Positions 47,115 through 55,577 of a stretch of 64,000 nt of DNA are shown here, one piece after another. This stretch comes from BM003 sp963699835 (GTDB lineage Bacteria; Pseudomonadota; Gammaproteobacteria; Steroidobacterales; BM003), in contig CAVOVJ010000001.1 of assembly GCA_963699835.1 (NCBI GenBank), forward strand, positions 1 to 64,000, read 5' to 3'. The position numbers and the translations under genes were made by a program. A model generated the notes under the pieces. It did not search any database, was not told the origin of the DNA, and saw only the letters and a list, made by a program, of their open reading frames with translations. Position 1 is the first letter of the stretch; each line of letters begins with the position of its first letter.

Positions 47115-47537
47115 ATGATGAAGTACCTTCATACGATGGTCCGCGTGACGGATCTGGACGCATCTCTCGATTTCTACTGCAACCAGCTCGGACTCGAAGA
47201 ATTGCGCCGGGTCGACGTGGAAGCAGGGCGCTTTACTCTCGTATTTCTGGCCGCGCCTGGTGACGCCGATGCGCAGGTTGAGCTCACTTACAACTGGGAT
47301 CCGCAGGAATACGATTCGGGGCGAAATTTTGGTCATCTTGCCTATCGTGTCGACGACATCTACGGGCTGTGCCGGAAGTTGCTCGATGCGGGCGTGACAA
47401 TCAACCGCCCGCCGCGCGATGGCCACATGGCTTTTGTCAGGTCGCCGGATGGCATATCCATAGAACTACTCCAGGCCGGTGACCCGTTGCCGCCGCAGGA
47501 GCCCTGGTCGTCGATGCCCAACAGTGGAACCTGGTAG
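47115..47537 (+). CDS. gloA: Lactoylglutathione lyase (glyoxalase I)
   Basis: The 140-residue VOC-fold enzyme has metal ligands in order: His in YLHTMVRV, Glu in VELTYN, His in FGHLAYRV and Glu in SIELLQ. GRFTLVFLAAPGD and the NWDPQEYDSGRNFGH loop are typical of the bacterial Ni-type GloA. It turns the glutathione adduct of methylglyoxal into S-lactoylglutathione. GGGGAGA precedes the paired ATGs at 47115 and 47118. Confidence 0.9.
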   Translation: MMKYLHTMVRVTDLDASLDFYCNQLGLEELRRVDVEAGRFTLVFLAAPGDADAQVELTYNWDPQEYDSGRNFGHLAYRVDDIYGLCRKLLDAGVTINRPPRDGHMAFVRSPDGISIELLQAGDPLPPQEPWSSMPNSGTW

Positions 47538-47660
47538 GGAACATGCGGAGCGGCGATCGTTGCCGCCACCGCGCGGGTGTCTATACTCATCGCAGGGACG
47601 TGAAACGGCAGTGGTGCGTCGATCGCGTGATTTCATCAGCAACGAAAACGGACGGCGATT

Positions 47661-47945
47661 ATGTTTTTCGATAAGCGGGAGCCCAGCGAGTCACTGGTCT
47701 ATGCGGGAATTACGCCTGACGTCTTCGCGCGCCTGCGCAAGAAACTCCATACTCACGGCGTCTCGGTTGATGACACCGCGCACGGCCAGCTCAGTGCGTT
47801 TGGGGTGGCCGGGGAGTATGCCTGGGACAGCGACAAGGAGGTGCTGGAGATCCGGATTACCGACAAGCCGTTTCTGATACCGCACCATTTGATTGTTGCT
47901 CATTTTCGCGAAGCGATAGAGGAGGCGGGTGGTGTACCGGATTGA
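47661..47945 (+). CDS. Hypothetical protein
   Basis: The 94-residue cytoplasmic product is of mixed alpha/beta type (VFARLRKKLHTHGVSVDD; LEIRITDKPFLIPHHLIVAHF). It has no recognised family and no signal peptide. GGACGGCG before the ATG is a weak ribosome site. A 120-base gap separates it from gloA. Confidence 0.6.
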   Translation: MFFDKREPSESLVYAGITPDVFARLRKKLHTHGVSVDDTAHGQLSAFGVAGEYAWDSDKEVLEIRITDKPFLIPHHLIVAHFREAIEEAGGVPD

Positions 47946-47970
47946 CGCAATATCAAGTCCAATATTAAGT

Positions 47971-48000
47971 TTGTCACATAAGATATTGTTTTAATAAAAT
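47971..48000 (+). promoter_or_regulatory. Probable promoter of the DUF4097-like gene in an AT-rich patch
   Basis: -35 TTGTCA (47971-47976), 18-base spacer, -10 TAAAAT (47995-48000). It lies in an unusually AT-rich stretch (about 47946-48030) that could act as an UP element. The leader to the ATG at 48151 would be about 140 bases. Confidence 0.45.
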
Positions 48001-48150
48001 AAATAACTTCAGATCTGTCGTATTTATTAAATGCCACTGCAGCGGACAATCCGCAGTAGCGCATTTTGTTCCCGCCTTCCTCGTTGTCGTTCCAACCTTT
48101 TTTGTGGCGTGAGCGTCAAATCTTCATTACCCACCGACGGGAGCGAATCC

Positions 48151-48849
48151 ATGTTGAGTCGAGCTGCTATTCCCATTCTGCTGGCGCTGGGCATGTCGGC
48201 AGTCGCGCAGGCACGCGACCTTGAAGCAAGTTATCCGGCCAGTGATGTGGAGGTAATCCAGATAACTGCAGGGGTTGGCGAAATCATTCTGAATTCGGGC
48301 AGCGATGCGAATATTCGGGTTGAGGTTGAACTCAAATCATCGGATGAGGCTGATGCGGACGTCGATGATTTGATTGATGAGGCCGAACTTGTCTATTCCC
48401 TGCGAAATGGAAAAGTTGAACTCGAAATTGTCTTTCCGGGCCAGTCCCCCAGCGATGACGATCCGGATATTCAGCAGAAATGGCGTGTTCTTGCTCCGCA
48501 ATCACTGGCGGCGATTGTGGAGCTAGGTGTTGGGGTTGTCGATGTCAGCGGTCTCGAAGGTGGTGTCGAGGCATCAAACGGCGTGGGTGAGACCCGGGTC
48601 GATGTGCCGGCTGGAACACTGCGCCTGAAAACGTCGGTCGGTGAGATTTCGGTACTCAGCGGTTCGGGCAACATTGGCGATGTCGATCTCGATTCGAATA
48701 TCGGTGAGGTCTCCCTGCGCGTGAACGGTGATGACATCGACCCGCAACGGTCTATGTTCGTCGGCAGTCGCCTCAGCTGGTCAGGTGGTGGCGACGACGA
48801 TATTGATATACGTGTCAACGTTGGACAAATTGGTGTCCGTCTCGACTAG
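48151..48849 (+). CDS. Exported beta-solenoid protein (DUF4097-like)
   Basis: The 232-residue product starts at 48151 with GGGAG upstream and a signal peptide cleaved near AQA-RDLEA. The mature protein is a run of short strands with repeats of the type VGEIILNSGS, VGETRVDVPAG, VGEISVLSGSG and IGEVSLRVNG, like DUF4097 adhesin-like solenoids. A long acidic stretch (SSDEADADVDDLIDEAEL) could bind calcium. Periplasmic or surface. It is convergent with the phosphatase gene with a four-base overlap. Confidence 0.75.
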   Translation: MLSRAAIPILLALGMSAVAQARDLEASYPASDVEVIQITAGVGEIILNSGSDANIRVEVELKSSDEADADVDDLIDEAELVYSLRNGKVELEIVFPGQSPSDDDPDIQQKWRVLAPQSLAAIVELGVGVVDVSGLEGGVEASNGVGETRVDVPAGTLRLKTSVGEISVLSGSGNIGDVDLDSNIGEVSLRVNGDDIDPQRSMFVGSRLSWSGGGDDDIDIRVNVGQIGVRLD

Positions 48850-49700
48850 TCGCCAGCTGCCGGCAAACCTTTCGTCAGTGGTCGCTTGCGGCGCATTAGC
48901 AGGACGGTGAGATCATCGGGCTTACAGGGTTGGTCTGTATCGGCGCCGAGCATTCTCTCCCGAGCGACGCGGGTCAGCCGCTCAAGTGCTTCAGTGATTG
49001 GACCTTTGCGTACAGCATCTATTATCTCGTCGACTCTGATGTTGTCGGTCAGGCCGTCGCTGGCCAACACCAGCGTGTCGAATTGGGCGAAGCGAATCGT
49101 TGCGCCGACATCAATACGCATTTCGCTGTTGCCCATGAAATTCGAAACGACATGCCGCTCGGCATGAAACAGTGCCTCGGTTTCTTCGAGAAATCCGGCC
49201 TCCAGTGCAAACCCGGTCGGCGAATGGGCGATAGTCTGGAACTTGAGCTTGCCGCGCTGGCCAATCAGCAGCGCGGACGAGTCTCCGACATGAAAACTGC
49301 GCGCGGATCTCTCATCGGCGCCGACGACGGTTAGTGTTGTTGCGGAACCATTGCTGAGCGCCATCACGGCCTCGTTCGCCGCCTCGATACCGTTCAGAAT
49401 CGCGGTTCGCAACATGACATTGTCGCGTGCCGCTCTAGCCAGCGCGTCGTGTAATGCAGCAACGGCCGTATTGGACGCGCGCTGTCCGGCCGGCAGGCCT
49501 CCCGCGCCATCGGCGACTGCTACTACCACCGCATTTTCGCCATACCGCATCGCCAGGGCCGAATCCTCGTTGGCGGTCGTCTTTGCCGGGCTGCGATCAC
49601 TGATCGCCACAATATCGAAAAAGGGAGACGACAGGATGCTTTGAATTTCCGGGCTTTCGCCCGTCAGCATGAGGGGTCCCGCCGAGTCCGGCGCGGTCAC
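48846..49700 (-). CDS. PP2C family serine/threonine phosphatase
   Basis: The 284-residue phosphatase shows the metal and phosphate residues: TANEDSALAM, VAVADGAGGLPAG, SFHVGDSSALLIG, LASDGLTDNI and KPDDLTVLLMRR. It has no membrane helix. The GTG start at 49700 overlaps the kinase stop (GTGA), so the pair is coupled and the phosphatase probably reverses the kinase's phosphorylation. Confidence 0.92.
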   Translation of the reverse strand: MTAPDSAGPLMLTGESPEIQSILSSPFFDIVAISDRSPAKTTANEDSALAMRYGENAVVVAVADGAGGLPAGQRASNTAVAALHDALARAARDNVMLRTAILNGIEAANEAVMALSNGSATTLTVVGADERSARSFHVGDSSALLIGQRGKLKFQTIAHSPTGFALEAGFLEETEALFHAERHVVSNFMGNSEMRIDVGATIRFAQFDTLVLASDGLTDNIRVDEIIDAVRKGPITEALERLTRVARERMLGADTDQPCKPDDLTVLLMRRKRPLTKGLPAAGD

Positions 49701-50492
49701 TGCTTTCTCCGCGCCGTACGCCGCCGCCCGGGTGTTTCCGCATTGAGCTTCTCGGTGGCAGCGACAAAAGCCGTTTCCATCGCGATCGCGTCACGAAAAC
49801 GCTGCGTCGGCTTGACCTTCAGGGCGCGACGAATGACCGCGATAATTTCCTCCGGGAGGCGAGCTTCGAGGCGATTCAGCCCGGGTGGCGGCCAGCTATA
49901 GGGCCATTCCGGGAGGGTGCCGGCAAAAACACGGTATAGAACGAGGCCTAGCGAAAATACGTCCGATTGCAACATCGGACGTCCCATTGCCTGTTCAGGG
50001 GCAATATAACCGAGCGTTCCGGATCCGGAGGCTTTGATCGTACGGATACAGCGTTTTGCAAATGCAAAGTCGCCGAGGCGCATGCGGTTTTCCGGAAATA
50101 AAATAAAATTCTCGGGTTTTATGTCGCAATGAACCACGCGTTTGCTGTGGGCAAATGCCACCGCTGAAAGCGCCTGGCTAACGAGCCGAAGCCCGGTCTG
50201 CGTCGCCATTCGCCGTTCGAGGCGGTCAGCCAGCGTCTGCAGGCCGAGCGGTGTAACTATAACGAATCGGTTATCGATAAAGCTCGCATTGAATACCGGC
50301 AGAATGTTGGGATGTTCCAGGCGTACGGCCAGCCTCGCTTCCTTGCGAAAATCTTCGAGAATGGCCGGGTCCAGGCCGGCATGCGGTATCTTCAGCGCGA
50401 CCCGTCGGCACAGTATCGTGTCGAACGCCTGATATACGGCGGCAAGGGGACCGTTCGCGATTCTTTTCTGAATGCGATACTTGCCCAGTCAC
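49697..50492 (-). CDS. Hanks-type serine/threonine kinase, 5' end unclear (probable one-base frameshift)
   Basis: The frame reads from 50488: KYRIQKRIANGPLAAVYQAF (nucleotide loop), ALKIP (Lys), KEARLAV (Glu), VVHCDIKPENF (catalytic Asp and Asn, with Cys replacing Arg of HRD), GDFAFAKR (Asp, DFA instead of DFG), YIAPEQ and a normal C lobe. There is no transmembrane helix, so it is cytoplasmic and about 265 residues. No ATG, GTG or TTG starts this frame before residue 94. A GTG at 50492 (reading Met-Thr-Gly) joins KYRIQ if one C near 50485 is removed. All catalytic residues remain, so I expect activity. Confidence 0.85.
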
Positions 50493-50887
50493 TGACGAGC
50501 TCTCAACAGTTTCGGTTTCAGCACCGCATCCGACCCAGCCTGACCTACACAGCGAACATACGCAGAGGAGAAAAATCTGGCAAGCCTGATGGCGAGGATT
50601 CGCAGGCCGGTGCTGTGCCCGCTGCTGGCGCGACGATGCCCGAGGTGGCGGGCCTGTTCAGCTGGGCGGCCATCGACTTCTTCGAGCACTTAAGCGAATT
50701 GCCGAAGGTCGGCGGTGCCGGCCGACCCGGGTTAGCGCGCGTGACGACGGGCAGGGGAGCGAGTAGTCGCGCGATGCAGCGATCGGGCCAAGAGTCTGCG
50801 CCGGTGCAGGGCCCGATTCCCCGCTGAAAGTACAGTCGCGCGCTGACGCGACGGTGTCCGCCGCCGCGTTGCTACGCTCAATGCAAG
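50493..50887. other. Intergenic region upstream of the kinase
   Basis: About 395 bases with no supported gene. A plus-strand frame covering 50312-50827 overlaps the kinase and looks random apart from a short hydrophobic stretch. A GTCGCG/CGCGAC hairpin near 50834-50851 could end the aminotransferase transcript, but there is no T run. Confidence 0.4.
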
Positions 50888-52393
50888 TCAGCCGCCAGCG
50901 CGCTGCAACGCTTCTCGTAGGTGATTCACTATCAAGTCGATTTCCGCGCTGGTAATGGCGAAATGCGGAGTAAAGCGCAGCGCGTTTCGGCCGCCATGGA
51001 TCACGCCGATACCGTGGCGACGCATATCCTCCTCGACACTGCCATGGCCGCTCGAGCGATAGCCGTCAGCCAATTCTGCTGCGACCAGCAGCCCCGTTCC
51101 CTGGACCTGGGTAATAATTCCATTGGAGTCGACCGCAAGTTGCCGGAGTTTCATGACGAACTCTTCGCCTCGTTCGCAAATATTGCGGCGCAGCCCCGGA
51201 CTCAGACCGGAAAGTACAGCGATGGCGACATCAAGCGCGCGCGGATTCGCAGTCATGGTGTTGCCGTAGACGCCACGCCGATACAACCCGGCAGCGCGCC
51301 TGGTAAATGCAAGCACGGATAGCGGGAACTGACCGGCATTGAGGGCTTTGGAGTAGGTTTCCATGTCGGGCGCCTCCGCGTCCTCGAACCCGGGATAATC
51401 GAGAACAGACAACACACCATGGGTGCGCAGACCCGCCTGGATAGAATCGACCAGCAGCAGACTGCCATGCGCCAGGGTGAGTTCGCGGGCGAGGTCATAG
51501 AAATCGCGCTCAATCGCCAGACCCGGGTTACCCTCTCCCATGACCGGCTCCATAAACATCGATTCGATAAATACACGTTCTTCGTCTGCTCGCGAGAACA
51601 TACGGCGTAACGCATCTGTGTCGTTCGGGGGTACTGTCCACAGCCTGCTGGTATCTCGAAATGACGCGAGGTAGCGGGTATACGTCTGCAGCGTCGAATC
51701 GGAATACTGCGCCGGTCGATCCGTACGTCCATGAAATCCGCCCTCGAGTGCGAGCATGCGGATTGGTTTGCCGTCATGGCGAGAGCCGGGATCGGTCAAT
51801 TCACGCGCATTTACGTCCGAAATGCGAGCTGCAACGGTGACGGCCTCGGATCCGCTGTTCATGAAAACGAAGCTCTCATAGCCACACCCGCCTGTGCGGG
51901 TATGACCGATTTCCTCGCGCAATGCATCGACCAACCGCTTCTGGCTCAGGCTGGGTGTCATTACATTCGCCATGACGTGCGGCCTGCTCATCGCCGCCAA
52001 CACCGCCTCCGGTGCGTGACCCAGGCCAAGCATTCCATAACCGCCGGAGTCGTGAATCACGGCTCCTTTGGTTGTGACGATCCACGGACCACGAGCCGCA
52101 AGCGCAACATACGGGTTGACCGTGTCCTGCGCATAGAAATTGACGATTCCTTGCTGCAGATCGTGAATCTGCTTTGTCTCATCGGCCGCGGCGATTGCGG
52201 GGTAGCGCTTGCGAAACAGTTCGAACTCGGCGAGTGCCTCGTCAATCGCCGTGACAAGGGATGAATCCGTCCGCGCAAATCGTTCGATGTCGGAATCGGG
52301 TAGTCCTTTCGTCAAGACCTTTCCCGGCTGCGAACGCAGCGGACCAAGCTTCGATAGAACATTATTGTCAAATGCATCTACAGCGGTGGCCAT
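50888..52393 (-). CDS. Class III PLP-dependent aminotransferase
   Basis: The 501-residue fold-type I enzyme has FVFMNSGSEAVTVAARI (cofactor phosphate loop), EGGFHGRTDRPAQ, FMEPVMGEGN, LLLVDSIQAGLRTHG (Asp binding the pyridine nitrogen) and TYSKALNAGQFPL with the Schiff-base lysine. The late segment is IHGGRNALRFTPHF. It resembles lysine/ornithine or acetylornithine aminotransferases, but substrate is uncertain; an N-terminal 90-residue extension is unusual. The ribosome site CAGGAG lies before the ATG at 52393. Confidence 0.85.
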   Translation of the reverse strand: MATAVDAFDNNVLSKLGPLRSQPGKVLTKGLPDSDIERFARTDSSLVTAIDEALAEFELFRKRYPAIAAADETKQIHDLQQGIVNFYAQDTVNPYVALAARGPWIVTTKGAVIHDSGGYGMLGLGHAPEAVLAAMSRPHVMANVMTPSLSQKRLVDALREEIGHTRTGGCGYESFVFMNSGSEAVTVAARISDVNARELTDPGSRHDGKPIRMLALEGGFHGRTDRPAQYSDSTLQTYTRYLASFRDTSRLWTVPPNDTDALRRMFSRADEERVFIESMFMEPVMGEGNPGLAIERDFYDLARELTLAHGSLLLVDSIQAGLRTHGVLSVLDYPGFEDAEAPDMETYSKALNAGQFPLSVLAFTRRAAGLYRRGVYGNTMTANPRALDVAIAVLSGLSPGLRRNICERGEEFVMKLRQLAVDSNGIITQVQGTGLLVAAELADGYRSSGHGSVEEDMRRHGIGVIHGGRNALRFTPHFAITSAEIDLIVNHLREALQRAGG

Positions 52394-52715
52394 GTAAACG
52401 ACTCCTGCTTGTCAACGGTGGGCGTATTTCAGCCGTTAAGCCCTTTATTCTAGCAGGGAACAGCGCCTATCCGCTTCCATGCGACCGTTGCCCGCCATAC
52501 TGAGCTAGCGGCGCTGGTGCGAGCGCCGGATGCGAGCGCCCGGACCGGTTTCGCCCGCCCTTTCGCGCATGTCGCTGGCCGTGGCGCAGTTCACACCAAA
52601 CAGCCGCCGCCGCGCTGGCAAAAAAGCAGGATCAATTTTCCCTGCAGCTTGTCTATATAATCGAATCCGCAAAACTCGCCCCGGTGCGACAGTTGAGTGC
52701 AGAGGACGATTGATA
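52394..52715. other. Intergenic region between divergent genes
   Basis: About 322 bases with no gene. It holds the -10 TATAAT for the M48 lipoprotein gene and a GCAGG/CCTGC hairpin around 52626-52645. GCGAGCGCC-type short repeats occur at about 52517-52542. Confidence 0.45.
52632..52661 (+). promoter_or_regulatory. Probable promoter of the M48 lipoprotein gene
   Basis: A perfect -10 TATAAT at 52656-52661 with a poor -35 (TCAATT at 52632-52637, 18-base spacer). The leader would be about 47 bases. Confidence 0.4.
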
Positions 52716-54191
52716 ATGAAAATGTTTCACACAGTGAACTTGCTCGGGATCGCCGGTGTTTCGCTCTGGCTTGCCGGTTGTGCCAGTAATCCGGCGACCG
52801 GCGGAGTCGATTTTGTGCTGATGTCAGAGGAGTCCGAAATAGAACTCGGGGAGACCTCGCACGAGCAGGTGATGAAACAATTCAGGGTCTACCCCGACCC
52901 CGACCTGCAGGATTACGTGAACAAGATTGGCCAGCGTCTTGCCGCGGTCAGCGAACGTCCGAATCTGAAGTGGACTTTCACGTTGGTCGATGACGATGCA
53001 GTCAATGCTTTCGCTATCCCGGGCGGATTCATCTATGTCACCCGCGGGATGATGGCCTATCTGAACTCGGAGGCGGAACTTGCCGCCGTCATCGGCCATG
53101 AAATCGGTCATGTTACTGGCCGGCATGCGGTTCGTCAGGACAGCAAGAACAAGGTTGTGGGTGCGGTGAGTACCGCTGCAAGCGTCGCGACGGGGACAGG
53201 GGGTGCCGGCGATCTCACCAATATGTTCGGCGGTGTGTTGCTCAGCGGCTATGGTCGCGGCATGGAACTCGAGGCGGACTCCCTTGGCGCGCGTTACCTG
53301 GCGAAGACCGATTATCCGCCGCAGTCGATGCTGGAAGTAATTGATATTTTGAAACGCCGTGAGCAGTTCGAGCTGGAACGGGCGCGGCTCGAGGGCCGCG
53401 ACCCGAGGGTTTACCACGGCTGGTTTGCCAGTCACCCGGACAACGATACCCGGCTCAGCGAAGCCATCGACGCGGCGAGCGAGGTCGGTTTTGGCAGTCC
53501 AGAGATGGTGCGGCGTGACGAATATCTCAAACGCATAAACGGTTTGTTGTGGGGGAAAAGCGCTGCAGGTGGAGTGATCCGCGGAAACAAGCTCTATCAC
53601 GCCGGCTTGCGCATGAAGATTACATTTCCCGAGGATTGGCGCGTCGAGTCGGCCCAAAGTGCGATCGTGTCACACTCGCCGGGCGATCAGGCCACGTTGC
53701 ATGTGCGCAGTTTGCCGATGCCGCGCGACGGTTCCACGCCGGAGCAATTTATGCGCGGCAAGCTTGGACTGACCGATCTCGAAGATGGGCGGGAGCTTAC
53801 GATTGCGGGCAAGCCGGCCTACATTGCCGTTGCCGAGCGGGCACCGTCGCCCTACGGCCCCAGGCCTGTCAGAACGGCGGTAATTTTCGATCAGCGCAAG
53901 GGCAAGGCGTTCGTGTTCTCCGGAGCAGGGCGCAAGGACCTGTCGAAGATTGCTGCGGATCGCGAATTTATTTCGACGATTTTCAGCTTCGACGATCTGA
54001 AGCCGAATGAGCGTCCGCTTACCCGCCCGGTTGCGGTAAGAGTCATTGAAATTGGCCCGGGAACGACAGTTGAAGTTCTGGCGCGGCGCTCTGCGTTGTC
54101 AGGTTATGTCGAACAGCAACTGCGCCTGCTGAACGATCTAGGGCCGCACGACGAGCCTGCAGTCGGCCAGCTTTTCAAGGTTATTGAGTAG
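52716..54191 (+). CDS. Periplasmic M48 metalloprotease lipoprotein (LoiP/BepA-like)
   Basis: The 491-residue product has a lipobox WLAGC (Cys about 21), then an M48 domain: VNAFAIPGGFIYVTRGMM, zinc motif AAVIGHEIGHVTGRHAV (HEIGH) and the third ligand in MELEADSLGARYLA. After about residue 270 a second domain follows (LRMKITFPEDWRVES to ISTIFSFDDLK). The end, RVIEIGPGTTVEVLARRSAL to GQLFKVIE, resembles a LysM-like or SH3-like peptidoglycan-binding fold. BepA and LoiP maintain outer-membrane assembly. The ATG lies in TGATAATG; GAGG is upstream. Confidence 0.9.
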   Translation: MKMFHTVNLLGIAGVSLWLAGCASNPATGGVDFVLMSEESEIELGETSHEQVMKQFRVYPDPDLQDYVNKIGQRLAAVSERPNLKWTFTLVDDDAVNAFAIPGGFIYVTRGMMAYLNSEAELAAVIGHEIGHVTGRHAVRQDSKNKVVGAVSTAASVATGTGGAGDLTNMFGGVLLSGYGRGMELEADSLGARYLAKTDYPPQSMLEVIDILKRREQFELERARLEGRDPRVYHGWFASHPDNDTRLSEAIDAASEVGFGSPEMVRRDEYLKRINGLLWGKSAAGGVIRGNKLYHAGLRMKITFPEDWRVESAQSAIVSHSPGDQATLHVRSLPMPRDGSTPEQFMRGKLGLTDLEDGRELTIAGKPAYIAVAERAPSPYGPRPVRTAVIFDQRKGKAFVFSGAGRKDLSKIAADREFISTIFSFDDLKPNERPLTRPVAVRVIEIGPGTTVEVLARRSALSGYVEQQLRLLNDLGPHDEPAVGQLFKVIE

Positions 54192-54214
54192 CGGCCGCCG
54201 CGGCCCCTGCCGGA

Positions 54215-54919
54215 CTATGGTGCCTGCGCGAGGAACAGGCTCAACTGACGCGCCAGACCGCTGCAGGCGGCCGACTGGGTGCGGGCTATCAGCGGGATTG
54301 GCACGACGAAAGCGGGCATGTAAGAAGTGCCACTGACATCCGCGCTGACCATTCCGGCGGCACTCGAACTCTTGAGATCCCATACGGTTGCCTCGTAGTC
54401 CGAGGCATCCTCCCACCAGCCAAAACCGAGGCAACCCCCGCCGGTCGGGCTGATCGCACAGGTCATGCTGCCACCACTGTCGACGCGTTCGGTGCTGCCG
54501 TCGAGCCAAACGACATAACGCACTCCGGTTTGCTCGATCTGATCGCGCACGCCCGGATGGGCCAGTAATTGGGGTAGCGAGTCCGTGGACAGAGGCGCCA
54601 CGCTCGGTTCGAACCAGGGGAACATCGCATCGATGAACTCCTTGTTGGGATGGACATTCAGCGGTGAATCGCCCTTGGCGAGTTTGTCCTCGATACAGTC
54701 AGTAAAGCTCGACTCGGTTTCACCGGCATGATCGTGGCGGCGCGCGAGAATGACGATTGCCTCACCCTCCTGCAAAATTGTCGAGCCTTGCCGGACCTGC
54801 TCTATTCGCGAATTGACACAGCCGCTCGCGGCCAGCATGAGGGTTGCCTGAACAAAAAAGACGCTCGCTCCGAAACCGAAATCATAGCCCTTTGATCGCA
54901 TGCCAGGTGTCTTATTCAT
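54215..54919 (-). CDS. Lipoprotein of the VWA/ExbB operon (last gene)
   Basis: ATG at 54917-54919 overlaps the previous stop by eight bases. The 234-residue product has a lipobox AASGC (about residue 29). The mature part begins VNSRIEQVRQGSTI and has EAIVILARRHD, an internal Cys pair (MTCAIS, GGGCLGFGW) and a hydrophobic C-terminal half ending LSLFLAQAP. I do not recognise a family; it could be an outer-membrane-facing partner of the VWA proteins. It ends the nine-gene operon and is convergent with the M48 lipoprotein gene. Confidence 0.75.
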   Translation of the reverse strand: MNKTPGMRSKGYDFGFGASVFFVQATLMLAASGCVNSRIEQVRQGSTILQEGEAIVILARRHDHAGETESSFTDCIEDKLAKGDSPLNVHPNKEFIDAMFPWFEPSVAPLSTDSLPQLLAHPGVRDQIEQTGVRYVVWLDGSTERVDSGGSMTCAISPTGGGCLGFGWWEDASDYEATVWDLKSSSAAGMVSADVSGTSYMPAFVVPIPLIARTQSAACSGLARQLSLFLAQAP

Positions 54920-55562
54920 TGGCGTTTTCCTGTTGATCAAGCCACTCCCGAATGCGTGGTTGTTGCCTGAACTTGATGACGATATTGGCTGCAGCATCGC
55001 GCATGGCAAGAACGGTAGCCTCCTGCAACGATTTTGACGGCTGCAGCATCGATCCCTCGCTTCGACCGTAACCGCTCACCAGCCAGTTAACGATCGGTTC
55101 CCGGTCCGGGTGGAAAGCTTCGACCCGATACTGAATCCAGGCCTCAAAAAATTCCGATTCTCCGTAGCGTGGCGGAGCGATCTGCATTTCCTCGATCGCA
55201 GGAATAATTATCGCCTCGAATCTGCTGCCCTGGGCGAAACCGGCTTCTGGTGACGATACCGGTACCAGATTTTGGAACATTGACTCGAACAGGCGCTCGA
55301 ACATCTTCAGGTTGGCATCGCCCAGCTTTACTTTCCAATCCGATCCCTGCTCGATGGACTCGGTGTGTTCGAAGTTGCTGAGACTCTCGTCATAATATAC
55401 AGCAACTGCGACCGGCATAGGCGCAATCAGCGGTTCTGGGAACTCGGTGTCAACCGGTACGCTGTGAGTACAAGCACTTAGAGCTGCAAAGGCAAGGACG
55501 GGCAGCGTTCGAAATACGACCGGTCGGGGGCGGGTGTAGGTGTCGGTGCTGGTCTCTTTCAT
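54912..55562 (-). CDS. Lipoprotein of the VWA/ExbB operon (eighth gene)
   Basis: The product has about 216 residues with lipobox ALSAC (about residue 31). A mature TolB/LpoB-like alpha-beta domain is suggested by PMPVAVAVYYDESL, NLKMFERLFESMFQNLVPV, FEAIIIPAIEEMQI and ATVLAMRDAAANIVIKF, the way small periplasmic lipoproteins such as GNA1162 or LpoB are built. The match is by shape only. Met at 55562 is preferred, though 55571 is also possible. It lies 6-15 bases from the VWA gene upstream and overlaps the lipoprotein gene downstream. Confidence 0.75.
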   Translation of the reverse strand: MKETSTDTYTRPRPVVFRTLPVLAFAALSACTHSVPVDTEFPEPLIAPMPVAVAVYYDESLSNFEHTESIEQGSDWKVKLGDANLKMFERLFESMFQNLVPVSSPEAGFAQGSRFEAIIIPAIEEMQIAPPRYGESEFFEAWIQYRVEAFHPDREPIVNWLVSGYGRSEGSMLQPSKSLQEATVLAMRDAAANIVIKFRQQPRIREWLDQQENANE

Positions 55563-55577
55563 GGCGCCCATATATGG

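Noticed and set aside
50312..50827. 171-codon plus-strand gene upstream of the kinase
   Set aside because: It overlaps the kinase N lobe on the other strand, whose motifs are clear; a GGAG-like site at 50566 is not followed by a sensible start.
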